Source: Phoronis pallida
Taxonomy: Eukaryota; Phoronida; Phoronidae
Assembly (NCBI GenBank): GCA_028565715.1
Contig: JAOXYC010185023.1
Coordinates: 1 to 12,569, forward strand
Direction of reading: 5' to 3'
DNA: 12,569 bases
Shown here: positions 12,001 to 12,569 of the stretch, piece by piece
Layout: every line of letters begins with the position of its first letter
Position numbering within the stretch: position 1 is the stretch's first letter
The notes under the pieces: generated by a model
Told to the model about the DNA's origin: nothing
The model's database searches: none
The model's input: the letters and a program-made list of their open reading frames with translations, nothing else
Program-made: the position numbers and the translations under genes

Positions 12001-12569
12001 GTGTGGTATGCACTTAGTAGACTTATCACAGGAGAACTCATTTGGTTTACATGATATGGCTAAAAGAAAAAAAGATACAGTTAGTAAGACAATTCGGTAT
12101 TTTTGTGTAATCGTCCCAGACTTGAGACCTACACCATGAGTCAGAGAACCTGCCAACTGTTTTCTTTTTAAGGACAATTTGGCAAAAGTTGCCAATCATG
12201 GTGTCAGCCTTTATTTCAACTAATGTGCAATGCATTTTGTATTTTAATCACTTCAAAATTTTTGTTTAGTTCTTTGAAATCTTTAAAATAAGACACTTTG
12301 CGTATGCCACACATCCACTCCTGAAGAGTGTATTTCAAAGGTTTCCCATCAATTCAGAATGAATGGATTTGATGTATTTTCAGAATTTCGATTATTATCA
12401 ATATTAAATTCACCCGATTCCAAATTCCTTAAAGTTTTCTATCAATGACATTGTACTGCCTAAAGCCCCTCTTACCGCAACCGTCCTCGTCGGTGCCGTC
12501 ATCACAGTCCACGTCATCATCACACTTCCACACTGTAGGGATACACTTGTGGTCACATTGGAACTCTTT
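1..12569 (-). CDS. lrp1: LRP1-like endocytic receptor, partial gene, 20 exons
   Basis: The spliced coding sequence joins the minus-strand exons 12569-12476, 12059-11823, 11383-11267, 10703-10578, 10237-10043, 9604-9400, 8800-8624, 7788-7641, 7167-7071, 6350-6213, 6086-5859, 5325-5133, 4576-4467, 4131-3838, 3552-3427, 3019-2891, 2417-2283, 1592-1463, 1158-856 and 74-1. Phases agree at every junction. The domain order is LDLa x3, EGF x2, propeller, EGF, propeller, EGF, propeller. LRP1 is a very large cell-surface receptor: class A repeats bind ligands such as proteinase-inhibitor complexes and lipoproteins, and YWTD propellers with EGF modules govern acid-dependent release in endosomes. The orthology call rests on long matches to remembered vertebrate LRP1 ([36 protein letters not shown]). 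Both gene ends lie outside the window. LRP2 or LRP4 is less likely. Confidence 0.92.
75..855 (-). other. intron 19 (781 bases)
   Basis: Donor GTGAGG at 855, acceptor TTTCTAG at 75. It carries the spaced inverted repeat at 344-635, listed separately. I see no exon or gene in it. Confidence 0.75.
344..635. repeat. spaced inverted repeat, possible 292-base non-autonomous element
   Basis: Arms 344-401 and 586-635 are inverted copies. The inner block of about 26 bases differs at one position (GTATCACATTTATAAG against CTTATAAATGTCATAC), and both reach an outer TAGTCGA/TCGACTA end; the right arm lacks about nine bases in the middle. The 184-base spacer has no supported gene; a 75-residue frame crossing arm and spacer has no recognisable features. 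Confidence 0.65.
856..1158 (-). CDS. lrp1: exon 19: propeller C, three blade motifs
   Basis: The exon is 303 bases, phase 2-2, about residues 960-1060. It reads [40 protein letters not shown], and [14 protein letters not shown]. The motifs are YWAD, YFCD and YWVD. Human LRP1 has [27 protein letters not shown] and IYWSD here. The usual WPNG turn is RPYG, and about eight extra residues (within [12 protein letters not shown]) lengthen the loop before it. Cys in YFCD is shared with human; the one in VMDCMSL is not, as far as I recall. Sequon NTT. Donor GTGAGG. Confidence 0.95.
1159..1462 (-). other. intron 18 (304 bases)
   Basis: Donor GTCAGA at 1462, acceptor TCAACAG at 1159. Nothing recognised. 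Confidence 0.75.
1463..1592 (-). CDS. lrp1: exon 18: propeller C, YWTD blade
   Basis: The exon is 130 bases, phase 1 to phase 2, about residues 917-959. It reads [20 protein letters not shown] and continues with [12 protein letters not shown], against human [20 protein letters not shown] and DKPRAITVHPEKG. A conserved NGS sequon is present. The donor is CGG|GTCAGA, a less common GTCAG form; the shared Gly codon at the junction with exon 19 (GG|T) supports it. Confidence 0.95.
1930..1938. repeat. target-site duplication, left copy (TCAAAATTA)
   Basis: Nine bases at the tail end of the SINE, identical to 2253-2261 at its head end. Confidence 0.7.
1939..2252 (-). mobile_element. tRNA-derived SINE with target-site duplication
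   Basis: Read on the minus strand, the element starts GGGGAGCGCTCATAGCTAAG with an A box (TAGCTAAGTGG, 2240-2230) and a B box (GGGTTCGCGCC, 2197-2187), then a body of about 190 bases. It ends AAAGTGCTATATAAGAACTG followed by a (TTA/ATT)n tail at 1950-1939. A nine-base direct repeat TCAAAATTA flanks it (1930-1938 and 2253-2261), as expected after LINE-driven insertion. A TTTG around the anticodon position may point to tRNA-Gln (TTG), but the stem is decayed. Related pieces lie at 10821-10920 and 7458-7498. Confidence 0.85.
2253..2261. repeat. target-site duplication, right copy (TCAAAATTA)
   Basis: Nine bases adjoining the tRNA-like head of the SINE, identical to 1930-1938. Confidence 0.7.
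2283..2417 (-). CDS. lrp1: exon 17: propeller C, YWVD blade
   Basis: The exon is 135 bases, phase 1-1, about residues 872-916. It reads [20 protein letters not shown] and [12 protein letters not shown]. Human LRP1 propeller 5 has IYWVDMGLSTISRAKRD and [11 protein letters not shown] in these places. An unpaired Cys sits in LNCIKRD. The exon is not preceded by any start codon in frame, so it is easily missed; acceptor CTATCTAG and donor GTAAGT define it. Confidence 0.93.
2418..2890 (-). other. intron 16 (473 bases)
   Basis: Donor GTAGGT at 2890, acceptor TATCTAG at 2418. It holds two stem-loops at 2733-2844, listed separately, and otherwise AT-rich sequence. Confidence 0.75.
2733..2844. repeat. 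two neighbouring inverted repeats
   Basis: An imperfect pair of about 25 bases (GATTCTGTTGAATTACTTTT at 2733 onward against the region ending TTTTTACAGAATC at 2819) has a loop of about 34 bases. Immediately after it, 2821-2844 forms a small perfect hairpin with AAAATGCAG/CTGCATTTT arms and a six-base loop. I see no coding sequence and cannot assign an element type. Confidence 0.55.
2891..3019 (-). CDS. lrp1: exon 16: propeller C, opening strand
   Basis: The exon is 129 bases, phase 1-1, about residues 829-871. It reads [20 protein letters not shown] and ends MATSIDFDA. Human LRP1 propeller 5 opens GVGSFLLYSVHEGIRGIPL and has AVGIDFHAEN, so the alignment is clear though divergent. Too short and split for a simple reading-frame search; supported by the TTTTCAG acceptor, the GTAGGT donor and phase on both sides. 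Confidence 0.9.
3020..3426 (-). other. intron 15 (407 bases)
   Basis: Donor GTAGGG at 3426, acceptor TTTTCAG at 3020. AT-rich, with a low-complexity TATTTTATTTTATTTTTAAT stretch at about 3042-3073. No exon or gene is seen. Confidence 0.75.
3427..3552 (-). CDS. lrp1: exon 15: EGF-like module between propellers B and C
   Basis: The exon is 126 bases, phase 1-1, about residues 787-828. Six Cys run through [28 protein letters not shown] and KLCK: a textbook LRP EGF with [11 protein letters not shown], which human LRP1 has as NNGDCSQLCLP. Donor GTAGGG. The 285-base intron 14 on its 5' side (3553-3837) has a short A run at about 3676 and nothing else I recognise. Confidence 0.96.
3838..4131 (-). 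CDS. lrp1: exon 14: propeller B, last blades
   Basis: The exon is 294 bases, phase 1-1, about residues 689-786. It reads [20 protein letters not shown], then [20 protein letters not shown], then [11 protein letters not shown]. The motifs are YWIN and YFAD; human LRP1 has YWIS and WWAD, so this half of the propeller is similarly divergent in both. A CDLDSC pair of Cys lies in the blade strand; only the first has a human counterpart that I recall. A sequon NLT follows. Donor GTAAGC. Confidence 0.94.
4132..4466 (-). other. intron 13 (335 bases)
   Basis: Donor GTAAGT at 4466, acceptor ATTTCAG at 4132. It carries the second foldback copy at 4181-4266. A run of AATAAT units follows it at about 4263-4282. 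Confidence 0.78.
4181..4266. repeat. foldback (MITE-like) element, copy 2
   Basis: Perfect 14-base ends (TTAAATCAGTTAAC at 4181-4194 against GTTAACTGATTTAA at 4253-4266) close an 86-base foldback whose interior also pairs (TTCAAATTTT...AAAATTTGAA). The core TTCAAATTTT, AAATATATTTTTTT and TTGAAATTT in order is shared with the 116-base element in intron 2 (11557-11672), and both arms contain CAGTTAA. I infer one family with two copies in this gene. Confidence 0.72.
4467..4576 (-). CDS. lrp1: exon 13: propeller B, blade without YWTD
   Basis: The exon is 110 bases, phase 2 to phase 1, about residues 652-688. It reads [20 protein letters not shown] then [17 protein letters not shown]. The expected YWTD is YISG, so this second blade of the propeller also lacks the motif. 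The downstream part keeps the blade pattern ([11 protein letters not shown], human MANMDGSNRTLL) with an NKT sequon. Donor GTAAGT. Confidence 0.88.
4577..5132 (-). other. intron 12 (556 bases)
   Basis: Donor GTAAGC at 5132, acceptor ATTTCAG at 4577. Its middle is occupied by a tRNA-derived SINE on the opposite strand, about 4764-5022, listed separately. Confidence 0.78.
4764..5022 (+). mobile_element. tRNA-Met-like SINE
   Basis: A tRNA-like head has an A box (TAGCTCACTTGG, 4777-4788), a CAT anticodon position at 4803-4805 within GTCAGACACATAATTGAA, and a B box (GTTCAGATCCC, 4822-4832). This arrangement resembles elongator tRNA-Met. The body carries TTGTGTCTTTGAGCGAGACA, a motif type I recall from SINEs of several marine animals, then an ordered GC-richer body ending GGCCCTGTGAGCC. 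ATTATAATGAA at 4737-4747 and ATTATACATGAA at 5023-5034 may be a decayed target duplication. The 62-residue frame within it is chance. Confidence 0.75.
5133..5325 (-). CDS. lrp1: exon 12: propeller B, blade with eroded YWTD
   Basis: The exon is 193 bases, phase 1 to phase 2, about residues 588-651. It reads [20 protein letters not shown], so the expected YWTD position is YVTS: the Trp and Asp are gone. Human LRP1 has FWTS at this blade, so erosion here is partly an old family trait. It continues [18 protein letters not shown] and IALYPERG. The insert TMKPSGEE lengthens the loop after the motif. Donor GTAAGC. Confidence 0.9.
5326..5858 (-). other. intron 11 (533 bases)
   Basis: Donor GTCAGT at 5858, acceptor TGTTCAG at 5326. 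Apart from a small GCCCG/CGGGC stem near 5416-5440 and a twice-seen ATATGGGTA block, I see nothing in it. Confidence 0.72.
5859..6086 (-). CDS. lrp1: exon 11: propeller B, first blades
   Basis: The exon is 228 bases, phase 1-1, about residues 512-587. It opens [19 protein letters not shown], continues through [17 protein letters not shown], and ends [13 protein letters not shown]. Vertebrate LRP1 propeller 4 has KKFLLYARQMEIRGVDLD and INGTGVETVV at these places. Sequons NFS and NGT are present. The donor is CTG|GTCAGT, a GTCAG-type site; the phase of exon 12 supports it. The 126-base intron 10 upstream (6087-6212) holds nothing. Confidence 0.95.
6213..6350 (-). CDS. lrp1: exon 10: EGF-like module between propellers A and B
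   Basis: The exon is 138 bases, phase 1-1, about residues 466-511. Six Cys run from [13 protein letters not shown] to GRTCI, with the family-typical CPHLMKL. The human counterpart also carries CPHLMKL at this position, from memory. The loop between the third and fourth Cys ([13 protein letters not shown]) is a few residues longer than in typical EGFs of the family. Confidence 0.95.
6351..7070 (-). other. intron 9 (720 bases)
   Basis: Donor GTAATG at 7070, acceptor CTTTCAG at 6351. It contains an inverted repeat at 6425-6520, listed separately, and a short GTGTGAAAAA/TTTTTCACAC pairing (6718-6727 with 6743-6752). The remainder is AT-rich with no exon or gene seen. Confidence 0.75.
6425..6520. 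repeat. imperfect inverted repeat of about 28 bases
   Basis: Arms 6425-6452 and 6493-6520 share AATTTGAAAAGA and GTTCAGAAC-like blocks in inverted order, with an 11-base perfect end (AATTTGAAAAG/CTTTTCAAATT) and small gaps inside. The loop is about 40 bases. The right arm (CAGTCTTTTCAAATT) resembles the TCTGTCTTTTCAAATT block at 9013, so the two may be related elements. Confidence 0.55.
7071..7167 (-). CDS. lrp1: exon 9: propeller A, closing segment
   Basis: The exon is 97 bases, phase 0 to phase 1, about residues 434-465. It reads [20 protein letters not shown] then [12 protein letters not shown], the usual exit of an LRP propeller (human TNTQPFDLQVYHPSRQP). It includes an NGT sequon. Exon 10 then supplies the EGF module that packs against the propeller. 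Confidence 0.93.
7168..7640 (-). other. intron 8 (473 bases)
   Basis: Donor GTAGGG at 7640, acceptor TATCAG at 7168. It holds a SINE 3'-end relic at 7458-7498. A short block AGCGCTGTAAA occurs twice (around 7514 and 7590). Nothing else is recognised. Confidence 0.75.
7458..7498 (+). repeat. relic of a SINE 3' end
   Basis: The plus strand contains TGAATCAAGAAAGAAAAGTG and CTATATATAAGCACTGAGTAT. The minus strand of the SINE at 1939-2252 ends TGAATCAAGAAAGGAAAGTG and CTATATAAGAACTGGGTAT before its (ATT)n tail. About 35 of 40 positions agree, so this is a decayed 3' end of the same family in the opposite orientation. I cannot see its head. Confidence 0.65.
7641..7788 (-). CDS. lrp1: exon 8: propeller A, YWTD blade
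   Basis: The exon is 148 bases, phase 2 to phase 0, about residues 384-433. It reads [20 protein letters not shown] and then [20 protein letters not shown] before WRTNSVIM. The segment matches vertebrate LRP1 propeller 3 ([33 protein letters not shown]). The donor is ATG|GTAGGG; this is the only junction in the window in phase 0. Confidence 0.95.
7789..8623 (-). other. intron 7 (835 bases, the longest)
   Basis: Donor GTTTGT at 8623, weaker than the rest, and acceptor TTGTAG at 7789. The inverted repeat at 7886-7997 lies near its 3' end. From about 8000 to 8620 I see only AT-rich sequence, with no exon, repeat or RNA gene. Confidence 0.75.
7886..7997. repeat. imperfect 39-base inverted repeat (foldback)
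   Basis: Arms 7886-7924 and 7959-7997 pair over 39 bases, with the inner 19 or so nearly perfect (CTGTTCCGGCAACCATTTT against AAAATGGTTGCTGGAACAG, one mismatch). A 34-base loop separates them. The outer AT-rich ends (ATTATAAAT type) continue with weaker pairing. It looks like an MITE or decayed foldback element; there is no clear target duplication. Confidence 0.7.
8624..8800 (-). CDS. lrp1: exon 7: propeller A, YWTD blades
   Basis: The exon is 177 bases, phase 2-2, about residues 325-383. It reads [20 protein letters not shown], with the Gly codon completed across the splice. It then reads [20 protein letters not shown], so two YWTD-type motifs are present (FWTD, YWID). Compared with remembered human LRP1, the loop before WPNG is a few residues longer (NVSDIADAG) and carries a sequon (NVS). 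A lone Cys sits in EGCSMSG where human has Ala. Confidence 0.95.
8936..9007 (+). repeat. tRNA-like sequence, probable SINE head or tRNA relic
   Basis: An A box (CAGCTCAGTTGG, 8943-8954) and a B box (GGGTTCGCTTCCC, 8986-8998) are properly spaced. The T arm is perfect (CTGGG/CCCAG). The acceptor GGCTGTA against TTCAGTT pairs with two G-U and one mismatch. The anticodon stem TCTGA/TAAGG is broken, and position 33 is C rather than T. I therefore judge it not to be a working tRNA gene; a tRNA-derived SINE head or a tRNA pseudogene fits better. Confidence 0.6.
9011..9337. repeat. repeated TTTTCTGTCTTTTC blocks, partly inverted
   Basis: Three related blocks of about 25 bases occur: 9011-9035 and 9313-9337 in the plus orientation and 9266-9290 inverted. 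All contain TTTTCTGTCTTT followed by an AAATT-like end. The first begins right after the tRNA-like head at 8936-9007. The inverted pair 9011-9035/9266-9290 could be the termini of a small non-autonomous element of about 280 bases, or the three could be tandem relics. I see no coding sequence inside. Confidence 0.5.
9400..9604 (-). CDS. lrp1: exon 6: propeller A, YWTD blade
   Basis: The exon is 205 bases, phase 1 to phase 2, about residues 257-324. Key segments are [40 protein letters not shown], and [17 protein letters not shown]. The YWTD motif is present as YWIE, as it is in vertebrate LRP1 propeller 3 (YWVE). A sequon (NRT) lies in the blade. The donor is GGG|GTATAG read as GG|GTATAG, fixed by the phase of exon 7, where the shared Gly codon is completed. 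Confidence 0.95.
9605..10042 (-). other. intron 5 (438 bases)
   Basis: Donor GTGAGA at 10042, acceptor TTTCAG at 9605. It holds a long stem-loop at 9777-9855, listed separately; otherwise nothing recognised. Confidence 0.78.
9777..9855. repeat. 34-base inverted repeat, tight hairpin
   Basis: Arms 9777-9810 and 9822-9855 pair over 34 positions with three mismatches (TTTGTTGAAGA against TCTTCAACAAA near the loop). Only 11 bases separate them. The short loop makes this a good hairpin in RNA or DNA. It has no sequence likeness to the other foldbacks in the window that I can see. Confidence 0.75.
10043..10237 (-). CDS. lrp1: exon 5: propeller A, first blades
   Basis: The exon is 195 bases, phase 1-1, about residues 192-256. 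It begins [19 protein letters not shown], the usual opening strand of an LRP propeller, and carries [20 protein letters not shown], a YWTD-type motif. It ends [12 protein letters not shown]. The same words occur in vertebrate LRP1 propeller 3 ([26 protein letters not shown]), which is the strongest single support for LRP1 orthology. Confidence 0.96.
10238..10577 (-). other. intron 4 (340 bases)
   Basis: Donor GTAAGT at 10577, acceptor TTTTCAG at 10238. AT-rich; I see no repeat or gene apart from a very short GGAAAAC/GTTTTCC pairing. Confidence 0.75.
10578..10703 (-). CDS. lrp1: exon 4: second EGF-like module of the pair
   Basis: The exon is 126 bases, phase 1-1, about residues 150-191. It holds six Cys, from DTCQQWGIC to HFSCIPK, and the typical [12 protein letters not shown] segment. 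An NCS sequon lies near the third Cys. It leads directly into propeller A. Human LRP1 has a comparable EGF ending CSCYEGWVL at this place, as I remember it. Confidence 0.92.
10704..11266 (-). other. intron 3 (563 bases)
   Basis: Donor GTAAGA at 11266, acceptor TTTTCAG at 10704. It contains a truncated SINE copy at about 10821-10920, listed separately. No exon is seen in the remainder. Confidence 0.78.
10821..10920 (-). repeat. truncated SINE body, relative of the element at 1939-2252
   Basis: On the plus strand this stretch has TGTAGCGCTTTATAA, then AAAGCACTTCACA, TATCCCAGGCTG, ACTGTTCAAACA and CAACTCCCCAGGG in order. The SINE at 1939-2252 has matching blocks in the same order (TATAGCACTTTCC, AAAGTGCTTTACAA, TACCCAGGCTA, CTGTTCATTCAAA, CAACTCCATGGGG). 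It keeps the same orientation but lacks the tRNA-like head and the (ATT)n tail, so it is an old, partial copy. Confidence 0.65.
11267..11383 (-). CDS. lrp1: exon 3: EGF-like module
   Basis: The exon is 117 bases, phase 1-1, about residues 111-149. It encodes one EGF-like module with six Cys, running from [12 protein letters not shown] to NTCI. The usual NGGC between the first two Cys is replaced by INPC. A sequon (NNT) precedes the last Cys. It is the first of the EGF pair that links the class A cluster to propeller A. Confidence 0.9.
11384..11822 (-). other. intron 2 (439 bases)
   Basis: Donor GTGAGA at 11822 and acceptor ATTTTAG at 11384. It holds the foldback element at 11557-11672, listed separately. 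The rest is AT-rich with nothing I recognise. Confidence 0.8.
11557..11672. repeat. foldback (MITE-like) element, copy 1
   Basis: A perfect 31-base inverted repeat (11557-11587 against 11642-11672, outer ends ACGAAATAGTGAAG and CTTCACTATTTCGT) encloses a 54-base middle that itself pairs imperfectly (AAATTTCAAATTTT against AAAACTTGAAATTT). The whole 116 bases could fold into one long hairpin. It has no coding capacity, and I could not find a clean target duplication. A shorter relative lies at 4181-4266 with the same AT-rich core and the CAGTTAA motif in its arms. This looks like a non-autonomous foldback transposon; the sequence gives no transposase to assign it to. Confidence 0.8.
11823..12059 (-). 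CDS. lrp1: exon 2: two LDL-receptor class A repeats
   Basis: The exon is 237 bases, phase 1 to phase 1, residues about 32-110 of the visible protein. The first repeat has six Cys, the ligand Trp ([14 protein letters not shown]) and a calcium motif DQTDE. The second has six Cys and a good calcium motif (DCEDGSDE). Its segment before the fourth Cys reads CVNVTNLC, so the ligand-contacting Trp is replaced and an N-glycosylation sequon (NVT) sits at this face. A second sequon (NST) lies just before it. These are the last class A repeats before the EGF pair, so they close a ligand-binding cluster. Confidence 0.94.
12060..12475 (-). other. intron 1 (416 bases)
   Basis: Intron with donor GTAAG at 12475 and acceptor TTTTAG at 12060. 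I see no further exon, repeat or RNA gene in it. A 138-residue reading frame running out of exon 2 into this intron is only acceptor-side read-through. Confidence 0.8.
12476..12569 (-). CDS. lrp1: exon 1 (partial): LDL-receptor class A repeat, first seen
   Basis: This exon continues beyond the window. The visible 31 residues form the body of a class A repeat, from FQCDHKC to DEDGC. They carry the signature [14 protein letters not shown] followed by DDGTDE. The Trp that contacts ligand lysines and the acidic calcium cage (D..D..D-DE) are all present; the usual Ser of the SDE motif is Thr. The exon ends in phase 1 at a strong donor, GCG|GTAAG. By position it is near the end of LRP1 cluster II. 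Confidence 0.9.

Noticed and set aside
12047-12235. 62-residue minus-strand frame upstream of exon 2
   Set aside because: Intronic; no family likeness and no acceptor/donor pair that keeps the reading phase.
1-12569. Bacterial, phage or CRISPR features
   Set aside because: There are no regularly spaced direct repeats, no operon-like packed genes and no ribosome binding sites; the coding sequence is split by GT/AG introns throughout.
1-12569. LRP2 (megalin) or LRP4 as the identity
   Set aside because: Both share the module types, but the specific phrases ([46 protein letters not shown]) and the eroded middle propeller match remembered LRP1. A phylogenetic tree of the propellers would settle it.

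Overview
This window is animal genomic DNA. The only gene I can support lies on the minus strand and crosses the whole window: 20 exons of a giant LDL-receptor-family endocytic receptor, open at both ends. All 20 exons are free of stops, have GT/AG borders, and join in phase without a break. They give 3,256 coding bases, about 1,085 residues of an extracellular region. There is no start codon, signal peptide, transmembrane segment, cytoplasmic tail, promoter or polyadenylation site; these lie outside the window.

Read 5' to 3' on the minus strand (12569 down to 1), the protein has three LDL-receptor class A repeats (exons 1-2), two EGF-like modules (exons 3-4), a first six-bladed YWTD beta-propeller 'A' (exons 5-9), one EGF (exon 10), a second, eroded propeller 'B' (exons 11-14), one EGF (exon 15), and most of a third propeller 'C' (exons 16-20, running off the end). 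This order, and phrases such as [58 protein letters not shown] and [13 protein letters not shown], match what I remember of vertebrate LRP1 after its second class A cluster (LRP1 propellers 3, 4 and 5). I therefore call it an invertebrate LRP1 orthologue. The other large LDL-receptor relatives, LRP2 and LRP4, fit these phrases less well.

The 19 introns run from 126 to 835 bases and are AT-rich. They hold short interspersed elements with tRNA-like heads (one with a clear target-site duplication), partial copies of the same element, and an unusual number of long inverted repeats (foldback or MITE-like), including a two-copy family in introns 2 and 13. The compact introns and the mixture of tRNA-derived SINEs and foldback elements suggest a marine invertebrate, possibly a non-vertebrate deuterostome or a lophotrochozoan. 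I cannot name the phylum.

I see no previously undescribed system here. The points most worth a second look are the intronic foldback elements, the SINE relatives, and departures from the family pattern in the third class A repeat and in propellers B and C.
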